A stretch of 64,000 nucleotides of DNA, taken from assembly GCF_004361855.1 (NCBI RefSeq), contig NZ_SNWQ01000029.1, positions 1 to 64,000 of the forward strand, written 5' to 3'. The DNA comes from Kribbella caucasensis. Lineage in GTDB: Bacteria > Actinomycetota > Actinomycetes > Propionibacteriales > Kribbellaceae. The notes under the pieces were generated by a model. It ran no database searches. It saw nothing but the letters and a program-made list of their open reading frames with translations, and was not told the origin of the DNA. Positions 7,369-15,806 of this stretch are shown here, in pieces; positions within the stretch are counted from its first letter, which is position 1; each line of letters opens with the position of its first letter. Made by a program: the position numbers and the translations under genes.

Positions 7369-8061
7369 ATGATGACCGTGCCATTGGTCGAGTTGCGTGA
7401 GGTCAGCCGCAGGTACGACGGAGGTCCGCCGGCGTTGGACGGTGTCTCGCTGACGATCACCGCTGGGGAGGCAGTCGCGATCCTCGGGCCGTCCGGGAGC
7501 GGCAAGTCCACGCTGCTGAATCTGGTCGCCGGACTGGACCGGCCGAGCAGCGGCGCGGTGACCGTGGACGGTGTCCGGGTCGACGAGTTGGGCGAGGCCG
7601 GCTCCGCGCGCTATCGGCGGGCCAAGATCGGCATGGTGTTCCAGTTCTTCAACCTCCTCGACGACCTGACCGTAGCCGACAACGTCGTACTGCCTGCACA
7701 GCTGGCCGGGATGGCCCGCGGCAACGCACAGCGCCGCGCGACGGAGTTGCTCGGCGCGCTTGGTGTCGACCGGCATGCCGGTGCCTACCCGGGCCGGTTG
7801 TCAGGTGGTGAACGGCAGCGCGTCGCGGTGGCCAGAGCCTTGATGAACCGGCCGTCGCTGCTGCTGGCCGACGAACCGACTGGTGCGTTGGACACCGCCT
7901 CCGGCGAAGACGTTCAGCAGCTGCTCAAGGATCTGCACGCCGACGGGCAGACGATCGTCATGGTTACCCACGACCTGGCCCTGGCCGAGTCGTGCGCGAC
8001 CCGCACAGTCCAGCTCGTCGACGGCCGGGTCGCCGCGGACACCCTGGAGCGCGTCCGATGA
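7369..8061 (+). CDS. ABC transporter ATP-binding protein (MacB/LolD type)
   Basis: Nucleotide-binding protein of 230 residues for an FtsX-type permease. Walker A is GPSGSGKST (about 44-52), the Q-loop is in MVFQFFNLL, the signature is LSGGERQRVAVARAL, Walker B is LLLADEPTGALD and the H-loop His is in MVTHDLA. The GGGGAG at 7361-7366 suits the second ATG (7372) slightly better than the one at 7369. It overlaps the permease start by 4 bp. MacB/LolD-type ATPases with two-domain FtsX permeases commonly act in antimicrobial peptide resistance or lipoprotein handling. The NarL-type two-component genes left of the TnpB element are likely ancestral regulators. Confidence 0.92.
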   Translation: MMTVPLVELREVSRRYDGGPPALDGVSLTITAGEAVAILGPSGSGKSTLLNLVAGLDRPSSGAVTVDGVRVDELGEAGSARYRRAKIGMVFQFFNLLDDLTVADNVVLPAQLAGMARGNAQRRATELLGALGVDRHAGAYPGRLSGGERQRVAVARALMNRPSLLLADEPTGALDTASGEDVQQLLKDLHADGQTIVMVTHDLALAESCATRTVQLVDGRVAADTLERVR

Positions 8062-9614
8062 GCGCGTTGGGAAGTGTGGTCCGCTCTGGTGTCGGGCGCC
8101 GCCGCGTGCAGACGGTCGTGATCACGCTGGTCGTGGCGATCGCGGTGACCGCCGCCGTTCTCGGTGGATCGTTGATGGTGGCTTCGAGTGCGCCGTTCGA
8201 CCGGGCCTTCTCCCAGCAGCGTGGCGCGCATCTGACCGCGCAGTTCGACGCGACCAAGACCACGGTCGCGCAGCTGTCGGCGTCCGCGAAAGCAACCGGA
8301 GTGAGCGCGGCGGCCGGCCCGTTCCCGACCGCGTCGATCAGCCCGGTCAGAGACTCCGGCGGAGGCCTGCCACCGATGACGGTGGTCGGACGGGCCGATG
8401 CAGGTGGGGCCGTCGACGCGGTCACCCTGACCGAGGGGCGATGGGTGAACGGACCCGGCGAGATCGTGCTGTACTCCGACGGCCGGCTCAGCGAAGGTGG
8501 ACCGCTGTCGAAGGTGGGTGACGTACTGCGCCTGCCGGACCTTCCCGGCAGCCCGACGCTGACGGTGGTCGGCATCGCCCGATCGGTCAGCGAGACCGCC
8601 GGCGGCTGGGTGGACCCCGGGCATATTGCGGCATTGACCGCACCGGGCGCGGCCGGCGGCTACCAGATGCTCTACCGCTTCACCGCGGCCGACACCACCG
8701 AGCAGGTCGACACAGGCCGCGCCGCCGTACAGGCCAGCGTTCCCGCCGGGGCCATGACCGCATCGACCTCGTGGCTCCACACCAGACTGGAAAGCGCCGG
8801 GAACACCTCGCTGTACGTACCGTTCCTGATCGCGTTCGGCGTGCTCGGCGTACTGATGGCGATTCTCATTGTGGGCAACGTGATCGCCGGCGCGGTCAGC
8901 ACCGGCACCCGCCGTATCGGCATCCTCAAGGCTCTCGGGTTCACCCCGAACCAGGTCGTCCGGGCCTACATGTTCCAGGCGTTGATCCCCGCTGTGGTCG
9001 GGGCCGCGCTCGGTGTTGTCGCCGGCAACCTTTTGACGGTCCCGGTGCTGTCCCAGACCAACAGGCTCTACGGCACCGTCGACTCCGGCGTCGCGCCGTG
9101 GGTCGACGCCGGAGTAGTCGCCGGAGCCCTTGCCCTGGTGGCTGTCACCGCTTTGGCAGCGGCATCCCGGGCGGGACGGCTGCGTACGGTCGACGCGCTC
9201 GCGGTCGGCCGTACTCCGAAGCCCGGCCGTGGCTACTGGGCCGCCCGGCTGACCGCGCGTCTGCCACTCCCCCGGCCGGTGAGCCTCGGTCTGGCCCATC
9301 CGTTCGCCCACCCCTTCCGATCCACCACGATCGTCGCGGCGATCGCGTTCGGGGCCGCCGCCGTGACGTTCGCCGTCGGACTGGGCGCCTCCCTGAACCA
9401 GGTGCAGGCCACGCAGCGGCACGCCGACGTCATCATTCACCCCGGCGCGCCCAACACCGGACCTCCGCCCGGTGGTGGACCTCACATGATCACCGACGAA
9501 GAGATCGCGGCCGCCGCGCCCGACCCCGCCGTGGTCGCCAAGGCAGTCACCGGCCAAGCCGGGACCAGCGGCTACAGCGGAGTCGCCCAAGCCGAGGTGA
9601 CCGTCCCGGCATGA
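8058..9614 (+). CDS. FtsX-family ABC permease, N-terminal part (reading frame broken)
   Basis: First 518 residues of a two-domain FtsX-type permease. It shows a first membrane helix (about 20-42), an extracytoplasmic MacB-like domain (43-250), three helices of the first FtsX domain (about 268-292, 316-345, 358-380) and the first helix of the second half (about 430-455). The frame then stops at 9612-9614 in the middle of the second extracytoplasmic domain, where the rest of the protein continues in another frame from 9611. Family members of this type are about 800 residues in one chain; restoring one base near 9608 would give 799 residues. Start ATG at 8058 overlaps the ATPase stop. Either a frameshift mutation, a sequencing error or, less likely, a coupled two-gene arrangement. 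Confidence 0.8.
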   Translation: MSALGSVVRSGVGRRRVQTVVITLVVAIAVTAAVLGGSLMVASSAPFDRAFSQQRGAHLTAQFDATKTTVAQLSASAKATGVSAAAGPFPTASISPVRDSGGGLPPMTVVGRADAGGAVDAVTLTEGRWVNGPGEIVLYSDGRLSEGGPLSKVGDVLRLPDLPGSPTLTVVGIARSVSETAGGWVDPGHIAALTAPGAAGGYQMLYRFTAADTTEQVDTGRAAVQASVPAGAMTASTSWLHTRLESAGNTSLYVPFLIAFGVLGVLMAILIVGNVIAGAVSTGTRRIGILKALGFTPNQVVRAYMFQALIPAVVGAALGVVAGNLLTVPVLSQTNRLYGTVDSGVAPWVDAGVVAGALALVAVTALAAASRAGRLRTVDALAVGRTPKPGRGYWAARLTARLPLPRPVSLGLAHPFAHPFRSTTIVAAIAFGAAAVTFAVGLGASLNQVQATQRHADVIIHPGAPNTGPPPGGGPHMITDEEIAAAAPDPAVVAKAVTGQAGTSGYSGVAQAEVTVPA

Positions 9615-10456
9615 CCGATCAACTGCAGGCCCTCGCCTTCACCGGCGACAACTCGTCGTACGGGTATCGGATGGTCTCCGGCCGCTGGTTCAGCGGGCCC
9701 GGCGAGATCGTGGTGTCGACCCCGTTCCTGACCGCTACCCACACCAAGGTCGGCGACACCGTCGTACTGACCTCTCACGGCAAACAACTCACCGTGCGGA
9801 TCGTCGGCGAAGCCTTCAACCCCGAGAACCGCGGCCGGCAGGTTCTCACCGACCTCGGAACTCTCAGGGCCGCCGAACCGCAGCTTCGGCCCGACACGTA
9901 CAACATCGTGCTGAAGCCCGGTACCGACAAGGGCGCCTACATCGAGGCCCTCAACACCGCGCTGGCATCGACCGCGACCGGCACCCTGTCGCAGGCGATC
10001 GCGGAGGCGGCCGAGACCGAGATCGAACCGTTCATCGTCATCATCAACGCGCTGACGGGTCTGCTCACCCTGCTGCTCATCACCGTCGCGGCCCTCGGCG
10101 TACTCAACATGGTCGTCCTGGAAACCCGCGAACGAGTCCACGATCTCGGCGTCCACAAAGCGCTTGGTATGACCCCGAAGCAGACCACCGCGATGGTCAT
10201 CTCCTCGGTCGTCGTCACCGGCCTGATCGGGGGCGTGATCGGCGCGCCGGTCGGAGTGATCCTGCAGCGGATGACCGTGACCGACATGGGTCACACCGCC
10301 GGCTTCAACCTCCCGGCTTCGGTCCTCGACATCTACAGCACGGCAGAACTGGTGCTGTTCGGTGTAGGCGGCCTCGCCATCGCCGTACTCGGCTCGCTGC
10401 TACCCGCCGGCTGGGCGGCCCGCACCCGCACCGCCACCGCCCTGCGTACCGAATAG
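9611..10456 (+). CDS. FtsX-family ABC permease, C-terminal part (reading frame broken)
   Basis: Residues from MTDQLQALAF to the natural C-terminus ATALRTE: the end of the second extracytoplasmic domain and the last three helices (about IEPFIVIINALTGLLTLLLI; AMVISSVVVTGLIGGVIG; LVLFGVGGLAIAVLGSLL). The ATG at 9611 overlaps the stop of the preceding part (ATGA), so coupled re-initiation is possible in principle. A protein starting here would lack the helix needed to place its N-terminal part outside the membrane. That argues for a broken single gene rather than two genes. The internal sequence shows no other damage, so the lesion is recent or artefactual. Confidence 0.75.
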   Translation: MTDQLQALAFTGDNSSYGYRMVSGRWFSGPGEIVVSTPFLTATHTKVGDTVVLTSHGKQLTVRIVGEAFNPENRGRQVLTDLGTLRAAEPQLRPDTYNIVLKPGTDKGAYIEALNTALASTATGTLSQAIAEAAETEIEPFIVIINALTGLLTLLLITVAALGVLNMVVLETRERVHDLGVHKALGMTPKQTTAMVISSVVVTGLIGGVIGAPVGVILQRMTVTDMGHTAGFNLPASVLDIYSTAELVLFGVGGLAIAVLGSLLPAGWAARTRTATALRTE

Positions 10457-11446
10457 CTATTGGAGAACAGGAGCGATCGTCTTCGACCGTGCACCTTCGT
10501 AGGCGGCTAGCAAGATCCCGAGTACGGCGATGCCCTCGTCTTCCGTGTGCAGCGGACGGGTCTTGCCGGCCAGGGAATCGGCGAAGTGACCGATCTCGGC
10601 TACGAAGGTGTCCACGGGTTCCAGGTCGAAGGTCTGGGACTCACCGGACCGAAGCTGGTACGTCAGGGAGTTGCCGTCACTGGACAGGGATCCGAGCTCC
10701 CCGACGACGGAGAACCGCTCGGTGGCCACGGCCGGCTGATAGGCCCAGCTGGTCACCAACTGCCCGACGACACCGTTGTCGAACCTGATCAGGACCTGCG
10801 CGGAATCCTCCCCCTCCATGAACTTCAGCCGATGCGTCGACAGCATCGCGGTGGCCTCGACCGGGGAACCGCCGGACAAGTGCAGCATCAGGTACGTCGG
10901 GTGGTACCCGGTGTCGATCAACTCGCCACCGCCACTCGTCTTGCTGCTTGCGCGCCAGCCCATGGAGCTCGGATCGAAGTCGTTGTAGAAGCTGTCGGTG
11001 GTCCGCACCTCATAGACGGTTCCGATGGTCCCGGCGTCCAGAAGCTCCTTCGCCTTGGCCACGGCCGGCAGGAACAGCTGGTTGTGCGCGCACATGAGCG
11101 TCACGCCGGTGGCACTGACCGCCGCGCGGACCTCCGCAGCCTCGTCCGCGGTGAGGCAGAGCGGCTTCTCACACAGGATGTGCTTGCCGGCCTGGGCAGC
11201 TGCGACGATCGCGTCCCTGTGCAGGTGATGAGGCAGGCAGATGTCGACCGCGTCGATGTCCTCGGCCTCGAGCATCCGGCGATAGTCGGTGTACGGCGTG
11301 GCGCCAAGCTCAACGCCTCGCGCGGCAGCCGTCTGCTCCACCGCGTCCGCCACCGCGGTGATGCCGATCTTCTCGGCGTGCTCGCGATATCCCTTGATGT
11401 GGGCGGATGCGATCCCGCCGCCCCCGATGAGCCCGACCTTGATCAT
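10457..11446 (-). CDS. Gfo/Idh/MocA-family oxidoreductase
   Basis: NAD(P)-dependent sugar or inositol dehydrogenase-like protein of 329 residues. The Rossmann nucleotide-binding motif is GLIGGGGIASAHIKGY (about 5-20), followed by the EKP motif in ILCEKPLCLT (catalytic Lys) and a C-terminal alpha/beta substrate domain with a DTGYHPTYLM segment carrying the usual Asp and His. The closest neighbour, 7 bp upstream on the same strand, is a deleted paralogue, so this was once a two-oxidoreductase operon, a layout common in inositol and sugar catabolism. No transporter or regulator is attached, so the substrate cannot be assigned. The gene ends directly against the convergent permease stop with no gap. 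Confidence 0.9.
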   Translation of the reverse strand: MIKVGLIGGGGIASAHIKGYREHAEKIGITAVADAVEQTAAARGVELGATPYTDYRRMLEAEDIDAVDICLPHHLHRDAIVAAAQAGKHILCEKPLCLTADEAAEVRAAVSATGVTLMCAHNQLFLPAVAKAKELLDAGTIGTVYEVRTTDSFYNDFDPSSMGWRASSKTSGGGELIDTGYHPTYLMLHLSGGSPVEATAMLSTHRLKFMEGEDSAQVLIRFDNGVVGQLVTSWAYQPAVATERFSVVGELGSLSSDGNSLTYQLRSGESQTFDLEPVDTFVAEIGHFADSLAGKTRPLHTEDEGIAVLGILLAAYEGARSKTIAPVLQ

Positions 11447-11453
11447 TCTGTCC

Positions 11454-12097
11454 TCAGCTCTTCGTGGCTGGATAGGGAACTGCCCGCCCTTCGCCCGCCG
11501 CCTCGTTGGCGGCGACGACCAGCCGGGTCAGCTCCACCGCGCGACTCAGGTTGTCGTCCGCCCGGGTGCCGTCGTTGATGTGGTCGACCCACTGCGCGAA
11601 CGGATCCTTGCCGTGCTCGGGGACCGGTAGCTGTCGGCCGGCGATCGTCAGGACGTTGCCGTCGTCGGTGTAGGTCAGGCCGGCGTCGGTCCCGAAGAGC
11701 TCGATCGTGAACGGGTTCGGGCTGGCGAAACCGGCCTCGATCACCCCGATCTTCTGATCGGCGTACCCGGCGACGACGACCGCATTGTCCTCGAGGCCGC
11801 GCCCTGCCACCGAACGATAGGTCGCGCTGATGGTCTCGGGGTCGGCGCCCAGGAACAGCTGCATCAGGTAGACCGGGTGACAGCCCAGACGCCGTCGATG
11901 TCGTCGCCGGCCAGTAGTGCGTCCAGGTCGTCGGTGAACGGGACCCCGAACTCATCAGCACCGGCCTGCCCGAGAGCCAGGTCGTCATCCCAGACGCCGA
12001 CCAACTCCGTATCGGGATGTTGTTGAGCCTGCCTTGCGTAGTCCTTCGCGTGAACGTGCCAGAACCCCAGGACCGCGATCTTGAGCGGTTTCGACAC
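11454..12097 (-). pseudogene. Gfo/Idh/MocA-family oxidoreductase remnant with internal deletion
   Basis: The first about 70 codons encode a normal Rossmann N-terminus (KIAVLGFWHVHAKDYARQA) from a GTG at 12097 with GAGGAG upstream. The frame stops at 11864. The other frame carries the family C-terminal domain (HPVYLMQLFLGADPETISATYRSVAGRG to the end at 11454). The junction lies about 11875-11890, where GGGCTGTCACCCGG can be read as WAVTR in one frame and GCHP in the other. Together the pieces total about 215 residues, whereas intact relatives have 330-390, so roughly 120-170 codons including the EKP motif have been lost as well as the frame. The intact paralogue lies immediately downstream. 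Confidence 0.82.
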
Positions 12098-12188
12098 CTT
12101 CTCCTCCTCGAACGAGGCGATCGGCCGCCACCCACCGTACTAGCGGAGTTCGCGGAGAACCATTTCAACCAGAGCGTCGGCTTCCTCG

Positions 12189-12617
12189 TCAGGTCCAGTC
12201 GCCGGTGTTCTCGAGGCGGAGGCTCAGCAGTTGTTCGAGGGGCATGGATTCGCCGTCGCGCGCGCCGAGGCCGACTGTGATCGGCGGGTCGGACGGCGAG
12301 ATCCGTAGCCCCAGCAGCCGCGCCTTCAGGCTGGCGGACGCACCAAGGCTGTAGTAGTTGCCGTTGGTGTCGGCCCCGAGGGTGCGGTTACGGCGGAGAT
12401 ACCAGCCGGTGACGTTGGTCCGATAGCTCGCACCCGATCCCGCGACCTGCGCCCGCAGCGGCCGAGGCTCGATGCCCGCAGCCTTCATCTTCCGGACGAA
12501 TTCGGCCAGCAGCCCGCGGGCCTGCGCGGTCTCGGCGGCCTTGCGGTGTTCGAGGGCAGCAGCATGTGCGACGGCCGCCTCCCGCCGCTTCTCGCGCCAA
12601 CTCGGCTCGTTCTCCAC
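12189..12617 (-). CDS. Hypothetical protein, 142 residues
   Basis: I do not recognise the family. The N-terminal third is a charged, Ala-rich helix that could form a coiled coil (SWREKRREAAVAHAAALEHRKAAETAQARGLLAEFVRKM), and the rest is predicted mostly beta with GWYLRRNRTLGADTNGNYYSL. No signal peptide or membrane segment. Codon use is like its neighbours and the frame has a clear third-position GC bias, so it is probably real. It is divergent from the acetyltransferase gene with 46 bp between the start codons. No function is proposed. Confidence 0.65.
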   Translation of the reverse strand: MENEPSWREKRREAAVAHAAALEHRKAAETAQARGLLAEFVRKMKAAGIEPRPLRAQVAGSGASYRTNVTGWYLRRNRTLGADTNGNYYSLGASASLKARLLGLRISPSDPPITVGLGARDGESMPLEQLLSLRLENTGDWT

Positions 12618-12663
12618 CCTGCCACCCTACGGTCGGCCCAGTACGGCGTGGCATCGTGGTGCC

Positions 12664-13236
12664 GTGACCATCGAAGTCCGGCCGGCTTCAGTCTTCGAGG
12701 ATGTTCGTGCTGTGCTCGGCCCGAAGTCGCCCGGAGCCAACGTCTGCTGGTGCCTTAGCTACCGGATCCCGTCCAAGCTCAACAACGAACTGCAGGGTCC
12801 GGCCCGCGGTGAGTACGTCGCCGACCTCTGCCATGCCAAACCCGCTCCGGGAGTGCTCGCCTACGACGGCGACGAGCCGGTCGGCTGGGCCGCGGTCGCA
12901 CCGCGCTCGGACACCTCCTTCGCGCGCAACCGCAAGATCCCGCACCTCGACGATCTGCCGGTCTGGTCGCTGTGGTGCGTCCGCGTCCGCCCCGGTCACC
13001 GGAAGACGGGGATCTCGCACGCCCTCATCGCTGGCGCGGTCGAGTTCGCCCGAACCCAGGGTGCACCGGTGATCGAGGCGTACCCCATCGACAACGGTGA
13101 CGCTCGCATTGATCTCACGATGGCGTACGCCGGGATCCGGAAGAACTTCGAGCGCGCCGGGTTCACGAAGGCCGCCGACACCACGTCGGTACTGGCCGGT
13201 CATCCCCGGATCCTGATGCGGCTCGACCTGCGCTGA
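12664..13236 (+). CDS. GNAT-family N-acetyltransferase
   Basis: Acetyl-CoA-dependent acyltransferase of 190 residues from a GTG at 12664. The core beta4-alpha3 segment is VWSLWCVRVRPGHRKTGISHALIAGAVEFAR, with RPGHRKTGIS acting as the acetyl-CoA pyrophosphate-binding loop (the usual Q/RxxGxG/A pattern slightly altered). The C-terminal part includes GIRKNFERAGFTKA. The open frame extends upstream to 12472, but this lies under the divergent hypothetical gene. Substrate unknown; small actinobacterial GNATs of this kind act on amines, amino acids or antibiotics. Confidence 0.82.
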   Translation: MTIEVRPASVFEDVRAVLGPKSPGANVCWCLSYRIPSKLNNELQGPARGEYVADLCHAKPAPGVLAYDGDEPVGWAAVAPRSDTSFARNRKIPHLDDLPVWSLWCVRVRPGHRKTGISHALIAGAVEFARTQGAPVIEAYPIDNGDARIDLTMAYAGIRKNFERAGFTKAADTTSVLAGHPRILMRLDLR

Positions 13237-13244
13237 GCCTGCGT

Positions 13245-15806
13245 TCAGCCAGCGGGTTTGGTCAGGCAGGTGGTCGGTGTGCTGGCGGGGCGGGTGCCGA
13301 TCAAGGGCTCCGCACGGTGACGGCCGAGGTTCCACTCCAGCCAGTCGTCGTCACTGACCTCGCGACCGGCCAGTGCGCAGTCGGCCACATCGGCCGGAAG
13401 CTTGGCGAGCACCGGGACGGCATCGTCCGAAAGGCCTTGCAGATAGATCCAATCCACCTTCCCCGTCTCGGTGTAGCGGTCCACGTTGTGCTGAGCGATC
13501 CAGGCGTCCGGGTTGATCGCCGCGATCGCCAGCAGAAGGCTGGCCCCACTGAGCAGCGCGGCCCGGGGCAGCCAGGTTGCCTTCAGAGTCAGGCCGGCCG
13601 CCATCACCCCGATCACCAGCAGTCCCAACCAGCCCTCGAAGACGTCGACGAGCAGGCGGAGCTCGGTGAAGCCGTACGCCTCCTGGTAGACGTGCATCCG
13701 GTAGAGAGCGGATGCGACCACGACCAGGGTCAGCACGCAGAGCAGTCCGAGCGATCCACGCAACCAGGCGACGTCCGCGGTCGTAGTACGCGGCGCCTTG
13801 CGAGCAGCGGCCCACACCACGAGCAGGGTGAGTGCAGTGGCCACAGTGAGCTGGCCGAAGCCCTGGTGGACGTACTCCGCGTAGGTGAGACCCGTGATCC
13901 GCTCGACGTAACCGTGCCCGCCGAAGTTGGCAGTCGCCTGCGCCGCAAGGAAAACCAGGAAGACCGCATCCACGAGCAGCACCGGCACCAGCCACTCGTA
14001 GCGGCGCGCAACCGGCCGCGCCGTACCAGCGCCCGCCTCGACGTTCGGCGGGTTCAGCCCGAGGTACGTCGCCGCCAGCACGATGCCACCGACGAACACG
14101 GTGATGAACGCCCGCAGTACGAACGAGTCGAGTTCCAGGTCCGGGACGATCGCACCCGCCCACTCCGCGAAGATCGCATCGGCCGAGGCGAACAGCAGTC
14201 CGAAGACGAGGACCCCGAGCAGCGACCACAGGATCGTCCGCAGCGCCGCCGCACTCGACCGCAGACCTCTGACAGCCTGCGCGGAGCGACCCAGCCACGG
14301 CAGTCCCCGCAGCCCGGCGAGCGGCCATGCGATGCCGGCCAGTACGAAAGCGGGCATCGTACGGCCGTTCACCAGCCCGGCAACGCAAACCGCGCCACCG
14401 GCCAGCAGGCACAGAACCGCGATCCACTCCGCGTCCCGGACGACAACGGTCGCGGCCAAGAGCAGGCACAGCGCGGCACAGGCCTGGGTGAAGCGGGACT
14501 GGCGGTTGACGCTGAAGGCGAGGATCGCTCCCCCGGCCGCCAGCAGTACCGCGAACGTGCCGATCCCGAGGTCGCGGAACGGCAGCACGATGCCGGCCAG
14601 CAGACCGACCCCCAAACAGGCGAGCACCGCGGCCACCTTGCCGGGTACGCCGGCGTCAGGCCAGAACTTGCCGAACAGCATGTCCATCCCCGACTCCGGC
14701 GCCCGCGTCGCGGCGGGTGCCGGCGGCACGGGTTGGGCGGGATTGTCGACCGGCTTCGTCATGACTTGCTCCTGTACCTTCCTGGTGACTTGAGTGCGTT
14801 GCCGAGGTTCGTGCGGTAGCTCGAGGCGGACCCGGGCACCGGTACTGCGCGGCGCGGGGTCGACGAAGTGGATGGTGCCGCCGTGGAGATCGGTCACCCA
14901 GCGGGCGATCGCGAGACCGAGGCCGGTGCCCCCACCACCGTCGGCGTCCGCCAGCGTCCCGAACCGCTCGAAGACGCGGTCCCGGCCGGCTGCAGGGATG
15001 CCTGGCCCCTCGTCGGCGACCTCCAGTTGCCATCCCGTGGCCGTTGTTTGGGCGGTGATCTGGACCAACCCACCGGCGGGGCTGTGCCGGGAGGCGTTGT
15101 CGAGCACGTTGGCGATCAACTGATGGAGCCGGGCCGGATCGGCCGGGACAGTCAGAGCCGGCGGCGTGACCTGTACGTCGTACCGGACGTCCCGACCAAC
15201 CACACGTGCCTCGGCGACGGCGCGCTCAAGCAGTTCGAGCACGGGCACCTGAGTGGTGGACAGTCGGGCCTCGCCGGCATCCACGCGGGCCAGGTCGAGC
15301 AGGTCGTTGGCAAGGGCGGAGAGCCGCTCCGCCTGATCAAGCGCCGTCCGCAGAGCCACAGGATCCGGCTCGGCGACGCCGTCGACGAGGTTCTCGAGCA
15401 CGGCGCACAAGGCGGCGAGCGGCGTACGGAGCTCGTGGCTCACGTTCGCCACCAACTCGCGGCGCTGGCGATCGACGGCTGCCAGGTCCTCGGCCATCCG
15501 GTTGAAGGCCCGGGCCAGCTCGCCCACCTCGTCGCTCGAGCTCGCGGTGACCCGGGCGGAGTAGTCGCCGCGGGCCATTCCACGGGCCGCGGCGGTCATC
15601 TCGCGGAGCGGCGACGTCATCCCGACGGCCAGCAACTGGGTCACGCCGAGGGCCAGGGCAACTGTGACCGGAACGCTGAGCCACACCGGCACGCTGCCGA
15701 CGGCGCCGACCGCCGCGACGATCGAGGCCACGGTGACACTGACGGCGACAAGCAACCCGAGCTTGACCTTGACCGATGTGACCTGGTCCAGCAGGGGGCT
15801 GCTCAT
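13245..15806 (-). CDS. Sensor histidine kinase fused to a DUF4173 membrane protein
   Basis: One uninterrupted frame of 853 residues. Residues 13-62 hold two membrane helices, 62-115 a HAMP domain, about 117-180 HisKA with the phosphoacceptor H124 in NVSHELRTPL, and about 220-330 HATPase (NVLDNASRH, DEGPGIP, GGTGLGLAIA). After a short linker, residues 349-853 are a DUF4173-type protein with about 10-12 helices and the conserved segment YGFTELRLLVDVFEGWLGLL. In related genomes these are normally two genes. The codon for residue 349 is an ATG (14762) preceded by AGGAG 6 nt upstream, so the membrane part may also be made alone. The gene overlaps its response regulator by 4 bp. The C-terminus ends in a soluble Cys-containing segment. 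Confidence 0.88.
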   Translation of the reverse strand: MSSPLLDQVTSVKVKLGLLVAVSVTVASIVAAVGAVGSVPVWLSVPVTVALALGVTQLLAVGMTSPLREMTAAARGMARGDYSARVTASSSDEVGELARAFNRMAEDLAAVDRQRRELVANVSHELRTPLAALCAVLENLVDGVAEPDPVALRTALDQAERLSALANDLLDLARVDAGEARLSTTQVPVLELLERAVAEARVVGRDVRYDVQVTPPALTVPADPARLHQLIANVLDNASRHSPAGGLVQITAQTTATGWQLEVADEGPGIPAAGRDRVFERFGTLADADGGGGTGLGLAIARWVTDLHGGTIHFVDPAPRSTGARVRLELPHEPRQRTQVTRKVQEQVMTKPVDNPAQPVPPAPAATRAPESGMDMLFGKFWPDAGVPGKVAAVLACLGVGLLAGIVLPFRDLGIGTFAVLLAAGGAILAFSVNRQSRFTQACAALCLLLAATVVVRDAEWIAVLCLLAGGAVCVAGLVNGRTMPAFVLAGIAWPLAGLRGLPWLGRSAQAVRGLRSSAAALRTILWSLLGVLVFGLLFASADAIFAEWAGAIVPDLELDSFVLRAFITVFVGGIVLAATYLGLNPPNVEAGAGTARPVARRYEWLVPVLLVDAVFLVFLAAQATANFGGHGYVERITGLTYAEYVHQGFGQLTVATALTLLVVWAAARKAPRTTTADVAWLRGSLGLLCVLTLVVVASALYRMHVYQEAYGFTELRLLVDVFEGWLGLLVIGVMAAGLTLKATWLPRAALLSGASLLLAIAAINPDAWIAQHNVDRYTETGKVDWIYLQGLSDDAVPVLAKLPADVADCALAGREVSDDDWLEWNLGRHRAEPLIGTRPASTPTTCLTKPAG
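14762..14780 (-). promoter_or_regulatory. Internal ribosome binding site and start inside the kinase-DUF4173 gene
   Basis: On the minus strand AGGAGCAAGTC precedes the in-frame ATG at 14762 (MTKPVDNPAQP), at the exact junction between the kinase HATPase domain and the DUF4173 domain. This is how a separate downstream gene would begin. There is no stop codon between the two parts, so both a fused and a free DUF4173 protein could be produced. Confidence 0.6.

Noticed and set aside
7914..9590. Long open frame on the minus strand opposite the permease
   Set aside because: Shadow of GC-rich coding sequence; low-complexity Gly/Arg/Asp-rich translation with no family features and no ribosome binding site.
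9605..9616. Programmed frameshift or coupled two-gene layout at the permease ATGA
   Set aside because: There is no slippery site or stimulatory structure that I can see, and the downstream part cannot be inserted properly alone. A simple lesion is preferred.
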